From Notolepis coatsorum (lineage: Eukaryota; Chordata; Actinopteri; Aulopiformes; Paralepididae): a stretch of 64,000 nucleotides of DNA. Where the stretch lies: positions 54,024,150 to 54,088,149 of the forward strand of contig OZ020592.1 in NCBI GenBank assembly GCA_963971535.1, read 5' to 3'. The notes beneath the pieces were generated by a model. That model saw nothing but the letters and a program-made list of their open reading frames with translations, ran no database searches and was not told the DNA's origin. This document shows positions 44,206 through 54,879 of this stretch, piece by piece. Position 1 is the stretch's first letter, and each line of letters starts with the position of its first letter. A program made the position numbers and the translations under genes.

Positions 44206-46090
44206 GTTACAGCAAATTACAACTATCTCAGATCACTTGAGTGTTTATGTTGCTTTAATTTACACATTATAAGTCACATAAAGCTAATTACAATGTCTGT
44301 TTCAGAATTATAATACATCTGTGGGCGTACCCTGACCAATACGGGGAGCTAAACAAACACTTCCGGTTCCCAGTATATGGCAGTACAGGAATTGTCCACA
44401 TAAACAGCGTTAGATTAGACTTTATAAGCTTTCAGTGTTGAAAAATTTGGGCACAAACAACATAGATCATGTTTAAAAGTAAGATGTTTAGGTTATATTC
44501 ACTTGAGTTAATGTGTTTATCTAAAGAACCAATGAAAGATAACTAGCCCTTTCCATTGTAAGACATTTTAAACATGATTCAAAATGTGTGGGTCCACATT
44601 CATATGATGCTTGTGTACATATGCGATATGATTGATAAATGATAACACTATCATTACATCCTAGGACGGGATGGATGAGAAATAGCTGATGTTTTGTTAA
44701 GCTCACAGATAATCAAGGAGAACCCACTCAGATGGTCTTAGAAAAGAGTGGAAAATTAACATGTGTTTGTATTTACAGATCTGGCTCTGGGTCAAGATGC
44801 AGAATGGGTGTAAACACATTGTATCACAAAAGTTGAAACTCCAGTGATTTGCATCTGAACACAGACAAGACACAAAGTGAGACCAGCTACAATCATTTAA
44901 ATTGAGACCCCAAAGTAATCTACATTTGAACACTCAAACCAGCTGAGGACGATGTGGAGTGAAAGACAATGCAAATAGCCAGTCTGACCACACCTATAGA
45001 GACTCAACTTAGTATCTCCACTTAGTATAGTAAGAAGTATCGCTTTAGATGCAGATTTACACTTGGGAGACAAAGCAATGCAAATGCCTACACTCGTGAC
45101 CACAGACTTGATGAACTCACCTGGCGGTGGATGGCAACAGAGAACCACTTAATTAACATGAATTAGACACAGGTGATGAATTTGCAGTTATGAAAATCTA
45201 CCTAACTCCCATACTAACAATAACTAACCAGTCGTTTTCATCATCTCTTTTCAAGAGGCACATGAATTAGAGAAGTGCCCGAGATGAAAGATTAATGATG
45301 AAAACAACTTTACTTACAATCCCCTCATTCTATTCTCTGTTTATAACCAATAACATGCATGACTATTCCTTAGACTATTCTTTTAACAACTAATACATTT
45401 CCATGACTGCAAAATATCAACCACAAAATTGAAACACAATTATCTAAATGTACAAGGTATACACGTACATTGATCATTTAGCTGACACTGTATGACAGGA
45501 CATCAAAAAGGGCACAACTCTATCAGCTGAGTAACAATGTTCATCAAAGTGTTGAGTGCCACAGTGTAGGTTAGTTTTATTAGTGTTGAGTGCTACAGTG
45601 TAGATTAGTTTATTAGGACAAATGCATGACAGTAAGGTTAGTTAGGGTTAGATGACAAAACGAATGATTGTTTTTCATGCAAAATTAACTGGCTGTCTAG
45701 ATTTTATGTTTTTTTCCCCCTATGCCATGATGAGCCACACTGAGATATGAAGAACGCCAGAGAAGTCATGGCGAGGTAAGTATCCTGAGGCACACCCAAC
45801 GCATCCTGAGGTAAGATCAACTTCAATTTAACATCACAGACTATTTTATCTGATTCAAGACTTTGGCCATTCATTTACAAATTTTATTTAAAGCCTAATG
45901 CTGTAAGATCTAGTTAGATACAAGATATGATAAGATTGTAGTGAATGTGACCTTCTTAACATAAGGAATCACTGCTAATGCAATTGGCTTGCATTTCCTA
46001 TTTTCAATTAAATGATTTTATTTACAATGAATTGAATTCATCCCAAAATGATTTTCTTCTTTAGCAGAAAGGCGTTGAATCATTATGTGA
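44206..46090. other. Interior of the LTR element, nothing recognisable
   Basis: AT-rich. A 38-bp tandem pair (AGTGTTGAGTGCCACAGTG) lies near 45550-45620 and a strong donor-like GCGAGGTAAGTATC at 45773. No protein family recognised. Confidence 0.45.
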
Positions 46091-46378
46091 GGAGGTTTTC
46101 TAAGACAGTTTTCATCATCCTCAGATCATGAATTGGTGAGAGGACAGGACGAGTGAGACGACGCGTGACCCGAACCACGAACGACGGTGCGACCAGGCAA
46201 GGAGGAACACAACCCAGGGACCTGAGCGACCCACGACAGCATACTACCACCAGGGACGCCGCCAAGGAGCTGCGGACACAACCAGGACGACGACAGCAAC
46301 CGTGGGAGAGCCGCCATCCAACCCACGGCCTCCACCCCGGCACTGCAGACCACGGCAGACCAAACCCATCACCTGCAG

Positions 46379-46735
46379 ATGGGAACCAAAGCCCCGACCA
46401 TCAAGGTGGATTCCCATGACAAGATTGTCATCCGTGTGAGAGAGAGCGTCCTACTGACTAGCCACTACACCGGCGGGCCCTCGCCCTCCATCAAGTGGTA
46501 CCGCAATGACGAGGAGAGGACAGCGAAACCAGCACAACACATTCAAAAACGCCCGCCCCCTCGCCCCTCTAGTACCGCGATGACGAGGAACGGGGGGGAC
46601 CAACCACCACACAGCACGTTCAAGAACGCCCTGACCACCATGTCTCTAGGCCTGATAGGGGCCAAGCGTGAGCACAGTGGCAGACATGTGATGGTGGTGG
46701 AGAACAGCATAGGCTGCAGGAAAAGACCACTATAG
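46379..46735 (+). pseudogene. Ig (I-set) domain exon of a titin/IGFN1-like muscle protein, decayed
   Basis: The frame reads KAPTIKVDSHDKIVIRVRES, then the C-strand Trp in SIKWYRNDEE, then STFKNALTTMSLGLIGAKRE and HSGRHVMVVENSIGCRK, the H-S-G-x-Y-like F-strand and N-x-x-G turn of an I-set Ig domain. CACCTGCAG just before the start is a good splice acceptor. A 70-base internal duplication (YRNDEER / ST-AMTRN) splits the middle of the domain, and a frame change follows the last strand. Such domains belong to sarcomeric proteins. Which gene donated it is inferred and uncertain. Its place inside an LTR element suggests capture. Confidence 0.6.
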
Positions 46736-46916
46736 TTGACTGCTACCGGTGACCCTTGACAAGGTACACAGGGAGCGGACGGCGACCTCCTGTAGGCCCC
46801 CTCTGAATGAACGACGACCAGTGAATGTTCCCGACTGCATCGTCAAGAAGAGACATCATCAGAGACCTGTGGAACAAGATACTTCTGAACACACATTGTC
46901 CACATTGTTATGTATG

Positions 46917-47720
46917 TATTGGCCCTGCCACACGACAGACCGAGAACAGATGATCAACACTTCACAGCAACTGTCAGATTCACAAACAAGAACTGTTTCA
47001 CAGAGTTCATATGTATCTGGAAAATTATTGACTAGGAATATGATGAAATACAATCAGTAAGATTGCATTAACCAATTTTATAATGACAATGAGAAATGAT
47101 CACAGAGTCACATTGCAAAATGGTATTGTTAAACAGGGCAGAACCAGTTGGATTGTTCCAAGACACCAAGTTTGTTTTGACCATTGATAGTATGCACCAC
47201 AGAACAATGCATAACGATTATCATAATCACCTTTTATATTAACCACTAGGTTAACGGTTTTCAATTTTATTTTGACACATTAGCCACCAAGGTAATGTCT
47301 ATTGTATGTATTTATTTAATTTTTATGTGTTACCGTTTGGCCCTGCCACACGACCGACAGAGAACACCTTGTCAACAACGACGCAACATCATTCAGATTA
47401 ATACCTTCACAAGCAGGAAACTTTTCACACAATTGTATGTATCTGCAAAACGATGAACTAGGGATGTGATGAAAAGAAATCAATGAGAAAGCATTAACAA
47501 TGGTTAGTAATAATGAGCTAAAATGTATTGCTGAAGGAAGAAGTGACCACATGATCACATTACATCACATTTGAATTACTTAGGTTACAAAATTGTATTG
47601 TCAGACAAGAAAGAATCAGTTGTTTTTATTCTCTCATAGAAGAGGACATGTAACGTATGGTGAACCATTGATAGTATATGCACTAGAATTACATACAGAA
47701 GCGATGCATAAGACGTTTTA
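46917..47720. repeat. Diverged tandem duplication, about 420-bp unit, two copies
   Basis: TTGGCCCTGCCACACGAC, GAGAACA, ATGTATCTG, TGATGAAA and ACCATTGATAGTATGCAC occur in the same order in both halves (starts near 46919 and 47338). Differences are many, so the duplication is old relative to others in the window. Confidence 0.8.
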
Positions 47721-47917
47721 TCTCCTCATTTATAGAGAAGAAATGGAGAAAATTGCCTGATTCTAAGTAAAGACCAACAAAACTGAGGCAATCACAGATG
47801 AAAGTGACACTCAAACTCAGGTTAAATACAACTGGATCCTAAGTAATTTCATCAAGAATCATCATAAAATGTGCAAATATATAATTATATATATTTGGAT
47901 ATCTACAAATATCCCAC

Positions 47918-48590
47918 AACAGAAACTACAAATAGCTCAAAATAAGGCTGCCAGACTAGCTCTCCACTGTTCAAAGCGCACTAACATTGGAGTTGTGCAC
48001 AGAAAAGTATCATGGCTTCCGGTTGAGAAACGTCTGCAATCCCGTCTCATTACTTTTCTCAGAAATGTTCAAGTTGTCAAAAAACCACAGTATTTTTATG
48101 ATCATATAGTTTACTTAAGAGAAGAACATGACCATATGACCAGACAAGCTACATCAGGCCATCTACTGGCACCTAAACCCAGAACAAATCTACTCAAATC
48201 TTCTGTGACTTAGAGAGCTATCATGGAATGGAACTCATTGCCAAGCTACTTCGCTGAAATAGAATCCAAAACCACTTTCAAGAAGAAATTAAAATACCAT
48301 CTACTAACGAGCATGCACTGATGACATAGCGGTGAAAACCAATTGACTGTTAATTGTATTTATGTTGATGGCAGTGAGTGCTGCTCAGGAAGCACTTTAT
48401 TTGATTTAAATTATTTTATTTTAATACTTTATACTAATAAGTATCTTGTACAATATCATCCTAACTGAGGATGAGATTGTTAATGATGTTGATAATGATG
48501 TAATGTATTGACTATTGTTGTAAGTGACGGACTCCAGGAAGAATAGCTTTTGTCAAGTTCAAAGCTAATGGGGATCCTAAATAAACATAA
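47918..48590 (+). pseudogene. LINE reverse transcriptase C-terminus and 3' UTR (right part of split copy)
   Basis: QKLQIAQNKAARLALHCSKR, VSWLPVEKRLQSRLITFLRN and WNSLPSYFAEIESKTTFKKK end at about 48320. One stop interrupts near 48211. The 3' UTR ends with CTAATGGGGATCCTAAATAA and a (CATAAA)n tail at 48580-48598, typical of a CR1/L2-like LINE of fishes. Confidence 0.88.
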
Positions 48591-48599
48591 ACATAAACA

Positions 48600-48965
48600 A
48601 TAACTAGCTTTAATGGTATTCAACTATAAACTACGTATGTGATATGACATAGTTTGTATGTCTTTATCTTGTAAAACAATTGCCATGGTGCTATTTCATT
48701 CCAAATTGTCTATTTTCTTTTACTTGTTTAATATTTGTTTAGAATTATTTTTTATTCACTTCCAAAATATACAGCATGTATATTTGTTTTACACTTTTTA
48801 CATTTGTGTAGATATTGTGGAACGACGGTATCCATACCTTTGCATGGATCCATGGCATTATACCTTCCTGTACCTTCCGCTATAGACCTGTTCGGTTCGC
48901 TGTTTACAAACACACCATGTTCGAGCCAATCAGCAATACCAACTGAGTCATGTGACTAAATTGGC
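48600..48965. other. No gene seen
   Basis: T-rich sequence. CpG- and CCAAT-like words (GAGCCAATCAGCAATACC) near 48915-48935 could be promoter remains, with nothing downstream to match. Confidence 0.45.
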
Positions 48966-48967
48966 CC

Positions 48968-49640
48968 GTACCTGTGCGAACTGCTGCGCTAAAAGAATAC
49001 GACGGTCAGAAACCATGACACTCCCCTGACTAAAAGTTGTTTCAAACGAAAATGGCTGGATGCCATTTAGCCAAATCAGCATTTGCGTGGTTAAATAAAA
49101 GGTAAAATAAATAAATAAAATAGACCCATTTCAGTTTTTTCTAGGGGGCTGGGGGACCAAACGTCAACAGTAGAGGCCACACGGAACTGGTATACATCAT
49201 CTGAAAGCTGCGAACCTGACTGAACCTGATTTGAGACTCAGCACTGTGTGTCAAGTTTTTCTAGTAATAGATCTGTAATTAACATTTTGAAAGTTTAGAG
49301 TGTATACAGGCTTAGAATATTATGATCAAAGTGTATGATGGCCATTCCCATGCTCAATTATGTCTAATTTCTTGTTACACAGATCTAATGCAAAATGTTG
49401 ATTCTTGACTACTCAAGAATTGATAAACATGGTCGGAAATCCGTCCAAAATAGCACATTAAAGCACCAAGACATTGAGGGACACCATCGAAAAGTCATGC
49501 CGTGGTTTGACATTAGGTGGCTGTACCTGTGCGAACTGCTGCGCTAAAAGAATACGACGGTCAGAAACCATGACACTCCCCTGACTAAAAGTTGTTTCAA
49601 ACGAAAATGGCTGGATGCCATTTAGCCAAATCAGCATGGA
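48968..49640. repeat. Direct duplication of a 100-bp block, 560 bp apart
   Basis: CCTGTGCGAACTGCTGCGCT through GATGCCATTTAGCCAAATCA occurs at 48971-49070 and 49530-49637 with almost no change. Between the two copies lies the segment also present at 52623-53060. Confidence 0.93.
49083..49518 (+). repeat. Duplicated segment (partner at 52623-53065)
   Basis: From ATTTGCGTGGTTAAATAAAA to GACATTAGGTGGCTG, nearly identical to 52623-53065. The match begins in a LINE tail and ends in the first bases of a tRNA-like SINE head. The partner has 17 more bases (GTATCAAAAACCTTTG region) before the SINE. Confidence 0.93.
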
Positions 49641-49777
49641 TGTGAGTGTGAGTCTTTCACCTTTTACATGATCTAGCTTTGGCGTGAATTGATTGTTTAG
49701 ATCGCTAGCATGGCTAACAAATGCAAATATATTGCAGTCTGCCCCGTTGTTCTGAGGATTATGTTCCTTTCTGCCCC

Positions 49778-49880
49778 AGTGATGCCCCAGCGCACTGAGT
49801 CTGATGGATACGGCGACATCCCTAACCAACAGTATGTGACCACTAGGTTCAACCGCCAGTATACGCGATCACCACCAGGT
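49778..49880 (+). other. Possible host exon, unrecognised
   Basis: A good acceptor, TTCCTTTCTGCCCCAG, is followed by an open stretch reading MPQRTESDGYGDIPNQQYVT then TRFNRQYTRSPPG. A weak donor, CAGGTCCAG, follows at about 49877. Composition is protein-like, but no family is recognised. The frame continues to 49949. Confidence 0.25.
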
Positions 49881-50133
49881 CCAGTCATTATATGTTGTGG
49901 CAGCTCGGTTATTACAGTCAAAAAACATCACCAGGCAACACAAATGTGACTGGGCTCTCAGTCAGTGATGACTGGATATGGAGGCTTGACGCTATATAAT
50001 GTGTTTTCTGTAGAACCTCCAGCTCCCAAACCCCTTCTGTTCTGCTCTTTCTTCCTCTGCCAAGCACGGCTCCATCAAATACATGGACTCACAGTGCATG
50101 TGTGAGAGAGTGGTATGTGCTAGAGGAGCCAGA

Positions 50134-50198
<65 letters not shown>

Positions 50199-50290
50199 CA
50201 TAATATGTCTGTGTGTGTGTATGTGCGTGTGTATGTGTGTGCACATGCGTGTCTATGTGTACGCACGTACAGTGTGTGTACCCACGCAGG
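50134..50290. repeat. (GT)n microsatellite and degenerate GT/GC extension
   Basis: About 29 uninterrupted TG units to 50195, then TGTGTGCGTGTATGTG-type sequence. CA-rich stretches follow at 50510-50530 and 50605-50625. Open frames on both strands are artefacts. Confidence 0.97.
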
Positions 50291-50299
50291 CACATCCAA

Positions 50300-51060
50300 G
50301 ACCTGTTCCCCCTGCAATGCGTCAGGATCCCTTATGCAGTCGCAGCTCATATTCACAAGGCCTGCGTGTCCCTCAGAAGACATGTCTGACACACAGGCAG
50401 GGCTTGCTGTGCTCGCTGGCTTTTTGGCAGCTCCAACTTTCCTCTTGAAGGACTCTTTTTTGTGGTGTTTTTTGTGTGTGTGGTGGGGCGGGGGTAGATT
50501 ACCTTCACTGCATGCACACACACACACAGACAATCTCAGTCTCCCTCCACTATGCACAGTGATTGGATTGAGCCCACACATGGATGCACGCGCATGCACT
50601 AATGCACACACACGTGCACACACAAAATACAGTATCACATGCATTATTCACTCACCCACACGTTTGTGGAAACAGTCAATACACCATAAGGCGTGTTTAA
50701 ACAAATTGTTCTCCACGGTGGATGTTTATATTGCACATGCCACGCGACAACGCGACAAATGTGTGCGCTCACACGCTCACTGACACAGGGTGGGGTGTAT
50801 AGGTACAACATGTACATTGTGTTCACTCTAATGTGGCCTCAAAACAAAGTCGCTGCCGGCGGTGATTAGTCGGGTGAGGAGGATCAAAGTCAGAAGAAAA
50901 GGTCTCCTGGAGTGGCGGCTGCAGGTGTGAGGGATTTAACCTTTTGAGACCCACATAGATCCGGTTTGCCACCAGTGCCCCTTTCCACACTCACCACTGC
51001 ACCCTTTACTCCTTCGACAACTGGCCATCTCTGCACACCCGTCGCAATATGCACTGGTTA
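50300..51060. other. No gene recognised
   Basis: Moderately GC-rich sequence with CA tracts. A frame of 148 codons on the minus strand overlaps repeats and has no recognisable domain. Confidence 0.45.
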
Positions 51061-51064
51061 ATTA

Positions 51065-52195
51065 TTATTATTTTTTTTTAACTATCTTTTTCCCCCCTCG
51101 TTTTTTTCCGATTTTTTCTCCCATCCCACTGTTAGTCGTTATGCCAATTCCCAACCCCCTTCCTGGTTGTTGCGCACCCCCCCCCTACTGTTGGTCCGGG
51201 AAGCCGGAGACTGTCACATGCTTTCCTCCGACACATGTGCAGCCAGCCGGCAGCCAGCCTGGCAGCGCAGATTCTCACCGGGAGAGTGTAACGTGTGGAA
51301 GGTCACACTACCTTTCTCCAGGTCCTACCCTCGCTGTGCAGGCGCCCCGACCGAACTGTAGGGGTCGCTGTCCACAACGGAATTCGGTTTCCGGGTTCCT
51401 CTGATTGGCCGCGACCCCCACGTGACCCGCCCCTCTATCCACTGCTCTGCCGCTGCCGCGCGCGGCAGAGAGCGGCCGCGGACTCGCTCGCTTCCTCAAT
51501 TTATACGCATGGAAGTATTGACTGAATGAATGAATGAAAACTTTATTTAACAGATTGCAGAATGGGTACAATACAGTACGGCTCAATACACACAATTGTT
51601 AAGGGGATGCAGACCTGAGAAAGACGTTTGTCTTGTTTACATCAGGGTCCCCCATTTTCAATTCATATAGAACGACTACGCCGTAACAAATCATTAAAAA
51701 AATATACCGTTAACTGGAATATGTTGTGCCTTTACACATATGTTGGATTATGTAATTGGTTTGTCATGACAAACAAATAAAATATCGCGTTGTTCTATAT
51801 GAATTGAAAATGGGGGACCCTGATGTAAACAAGACAAACGTCTTTCTCAGGTCTGCATCCCCTTAACAATTGTGTGTATTGAGCCGTACTGTATTGTACC
51901 CATTCTGCAATCTGTTAAATAAAGTTTTCATTCATTCGCGCAGAGCGGTGGATAAGGGGGCGGGTCACGTGGGGGTCGCGGCCAATCAGAGGAACTCGGA
52001 AACCGAATTCCGTTGCGGAAGCGATACATGCGCCCAGGACCCACCCATCACCTTTCCCACCCCTAACACTGCCAATTGTGTTAGTGTGAACGACCAGCCA
52101 AGCTGATAGCAACGCAGAGAGCTGGGCTCGAACCCAGCGTCTCCAGCGTTGGTGGCGAGCGACTTGCCCACTACACCACCTAGCCGCACTGGTTA
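51065..52195 (-). mobile_element. tRNA-derived SINE split by nested palindromes
   Basis: The SINE head is at 52195-52020 (GGCTAGGTGGTGTAGTGGGC A-box region; CTGGGTTCGAGCCCAG B-box region). The body and tail are at 51372-51065 (GTTGTGGACAGCGACCCCTA to GTGGGATGGGAGAAAAAATC). In intact relatives these parts are joined at GGCGTTGTGGACAGCG. A palindromic element occupies 51373-52019. Confidence 0.88.
51373..52019. mobile_element. Palindromic insertion with a second palindrome in its loop
   Basis: The outer arms, CAACGGAATTCGGTTTCCGG with CGCGACCCCCACGTGACCCG at 51376-51445 and their reverse complement at 51950-52016, define a small foldback element. In its centre lies an inner foldback (51527-51938) whose 130-bp arms are both 3' ends of the (TCAA)n retroposon family facing outward, with TGAATGAATG/CATTCATTC at the edges and a 140-base AT-rich spacer. 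Confidence 0.85.
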
Positions 52196-52214
52196 ATTTA
52201 CAAAACCCTCCTTG

Positions 52215-52665
52215 GGTTGTCCCCTCCAACCTGTCACCTGTTACAAATTACATCTGCCACTTACAACACTTGTTCTGCTCAACACATTCTCCTAAAGATT
52301 CCAAAAACATACACTGCACTTGGTCAAACCTCCTTCAGGGCTGCTGCTGCCAGTGACTGGAACAACCTACAAAAATCTCTCAAACCGGTCACCTTTATGC
52401 CTAAGTCAACATTCAAGCACTCTCTGATGAACATTCTCACTGATTCCTGCAACTGTTTCTCAACCCAGTAACATCCCCAACCCCCTGTCTGTCATGCTGC
52501 CCCTCTCACTGCTATATTGCTTGTTGTATGTATATTTATATTGTAATAACATATATTGTATGTCGGAAACGTTGTCTCTTGCCAGGCCATCATTGTAAAT
52601 AAGAATTTGTTCTTAATTGATTTGCGTGGTTAAATAAAAGGTAAAATAAATAAATAAAATAGACC
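52215..52665 (+). pseudogene. LINE 3' end (CR1-like, of the salmonid RSg-1 type)
   Basis: The end of the coding region reads SFRAAAASDWNNLQKSLKP and STFKHSLMNIL, then a stop at 52470. The UTR holds GCCATCATTGTAAATAAGAA, TTTGTTCTTAATTGATTTGC and TGGTTAAATAAAAGG, a 3' end spread through many fish genomes, and a (TAAA)n tail. Only the last 85 codons are left. Confidence 0.85.
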
Positions 52666-53057
52666 CATTTCAGTTTTTTCTAGGGGGCTGGGGGACCAAA
52701 CGTCAACAGTAGAGGCCACACGGAACTGGTATACATCATCTGAAAGCTGCGAACCTGACTGAACCTGATTTGAGACTCAGCACTGTGTGTCAAGTTTTTC
52801 TAGTCATAGATCTGTAATTAACATTTTGAAAGTTTAGAGTGTATACAGGCTTAGAATATTATGATCAAAGTGTATGATGGCCATTCCCATGCTCAATTAT
52901 GTCTTCTTGTTACACAGATCTAATGCAAAATGTTGATTCTTGACTACTCAAGAATTGATAAACATGGTCGGAAATCCGTCCAAAATAGCACATTAAAGCA
53001 CCAAGACATTGAGGGACACCATCGAAAAGTCATGCCGTGGTTTGGTATCAAAAACCT

Positions 53058-53290
53058 TTGACATTAGGTGGCTGGGTGGTGCAGCGGAGATTGCGCTTGT
53101 CACCAATGCAAGAGACTCCGGTCTCGAATCCGGGTGTCAGCATTGCCTCCAGCTTGGACCGGCCGTCCTACTGTCATGGTCCCAGCCGGGGTTCCTTCCT
53201 GAACAATGTGAACAGTGGTTTTCTGCCGGCCCTCTGGTGGCCAAACGCAGCAACTCCAGATACTGAACCTTCTCAGGCATTTAGGCCTAG
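53058..53290 (+). mobile_element. tRNA-like SINE
   Basis: GGCTGGGTGGTGCAGCGGAG (A-box region) and CCGGTCTCGAATCCGGGTGT (B-box region) are 45 bases apart, as in a tRNA. The body, with CCCTCTGGTGGCCAAACGCA, follows. No clean poly-A tail is seen. It differs from the other SINE family in the window. Confidence 0.75.
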
Positions 53291-53306
53291 GTTTGCTGGA
53301 TACTAT

Positions 53307-54250
53307 TAACACTTTCAGCGCCACGCCTGGTTTTCCGTTTTACCGCTTGAATGCCACCATCGGCGCCAATGTTAACGTTAATATCGCCTAATCTATGTTT
53401 TAAATTATGGCTATGTGTCTAATCTGCCCATCGCATTATCAAAGACTATTTTCCAGTCAGTGCTGTGAAGACAGATTGTTTTTTTATCGCGTCGTTGCCG
53501 TTTCAGAGCAGTTAGAAAAGCCCCCGTTTTGATATAAAAAACTGCTAATTCTGGAGCATTCTATGAAAATCGTCTTTTAGTGGAATATTCCACAACGTTG
53601 ATATTCGTCTGCCTTTTTATGAATCGTTTTCAAATAAACACTAGATGATCAATATTATACGTGCACGCACGCACATTACGGCCGCGCACTGATAATCGCC
53701 TCGTTGATTTCCTCTCGGACTTTTACAGTGAAACCGAAAGAAGACATTTCACAAAACAGCTTATAACTTCATCAAACTTACTCTGATTATCCTACCACTG
53801 ATAACATAGAGTCCTTACCTGACATCAGATGGTATCCAACTGGTATATTCCAATTCCTGATCACCATTCGAAAAAATCGATACGTGTATGGATCCAACGC
53901 GATACAGTAGAACTCCATGATCCGCGGGGATCTGAGGCTCCAGAATGAACTCTAGTAACCCCGGCTGGATCAGTGAACTGGAAAATGTGGAGTACCGGAT
54001 TTTTTTCCCCATTCATTTTCATTGAGTCCATTCCAAAATCACTTATGTCATCTGGGAGACGACAGGGGGCGCTTTTTTCCACAGTGATCGCCGGCGCCCC
54101 TCGGCTATACTCGGGTAGGCTCGGGTGATGCAATAATTTTTCAGATCGCAAAAAAAATAATAATAATAATTCCGAGAAATCTCGTGAGTGGCATGCAACC
54201 ACCTAAAAAAAAAACAGAGAAATCTCGTGAGTGGCACTCAAAGTGTGCTA
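53307..54250. mobile_element. Terminal-inverted-repeat element, about 0.94 kb (piggyBac-like ends?)
   Basis: The left end, ATTAACACTTTCAGCGCCAC, and the right end, GTGGCACTCAAAGTGTGC, pair over 16 bases with two mismatches (ACACTTT-AG-GCCAC). TTAA precedes the left end as in piggyBac insertions, but TGCT follows the right end. GAAATCTCGTGAGTGGCA is duplicated near the right end (54174 and 54220). No transposase is seen. Confidence 0.55.
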
Positions 54251-54269
54251 TGTTTAATGTTCTGCCTCT

Positions 54270-54635
54270 GTTCATGTTGTGTTTCCCCGGTCTAGCTTGT
54301 GTTTAAAAGGTTATCTCTTTACATATGTTTCCATTAAGGGTTTCTCTATTCTGTTAAGGGTTAACCTCATTGCATAGGTTTCCACTAAGGGTTATCTCTT
54401 TACATATGTTTCTGTTAAGGGTTAACCTCATATGTAAAGAGACAACCCGTAATGGAAACATATGTAAAGAGATAACCCTACTGGAAACATATGTAAAGAG
54501 GTATCCCTCAATGGAAACATATGCAAAGAGATAAACCCCTAATGGAAACATATGCAATGAGGTTAACCCTTAACAGAAACATAATGAGATAACCCTTAAT
54601 GGAAACCTATGCAATGAGGTTAACCCTCCCACACG
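54270..54635. repeat. Foldback minisatellite of 35-40-bp units
   Basis: Left of about 54430 the units read GTTATCTCTTTACATATGTT; right of it they read AACATATGTAAAGAGATAAC. There are about four units on the left and six on the right. The inversion point is TTAACCTCATATGTAAAGAG. Confidence 0.92.
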
Positions 54636-54872
54636 TTACACCTCGCCAATGAGAGTCCACGCTGGCAGGTGAAAAGATGTGACAGGCTGCCTCCTCGTGT
54701 ACCGGAGGGGACATGTGATGCAAGGCTTCTATCCTCCCTACAACCGACCAGTGGGGGGCATGTGTGAGCAACGTTCAAGACAGGGGAGGGGAGAATTTGA
54801 AACACGAAATTGGGATGGGAGAAAAATAAGGAGAAAAAGTGGATAAAAAATAAATAAAAAAATTTACATTTG
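54636..54872 (+). mobile_element. SINE, 3' half
   Basis: ACACGTTACACCTCGCC, TACCGGAGGGGACATGTGAT, ACAGGGGAGGGGAGAATTTG and GAAATTGGGATGGGAGAAAA match the second half of the SINE at 20928-21406, with an A-rich tail. No A- or B-box. Confidence 0.85.
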
Positions 54873-54879
54873 CATATTA

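Larger units (their letters stand above)
42063..47917 (+). mobile_element. LTR element inside a LINE, carrying host-like exon sequence
   Basis: It starts TGTGG and ends CCACA followed by ACAG, and ACAG also precedes the start (42059-42062), giving a 4-bp target duplication. A complete left LTR is at 42063-42402. The same terminal word, GGATATCTACAAATATCCCACA, is the only part of the right LTR that I can recognise, at the right edge. After the left LTR comes TTGGCGTCTACGAAC, a plausible primer-binding site, then GAAAAGTGAGTATAA, a plausible splice donor. I recognise no gag, pol or env. Inside are a (TCAA)n retroposon (43920-44205) and an Ig-domain exon (46379-46735). The element looks broken, with several breaks. 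Treated as a fossil of retrovirus-like type. Confidence 0.7.

Noticed and set aside
50083-50783. Overlapping frames of 121-215 codons around the GT repeat
   Set aside because: Driven by GT/CA repeats; no domain beyond them.
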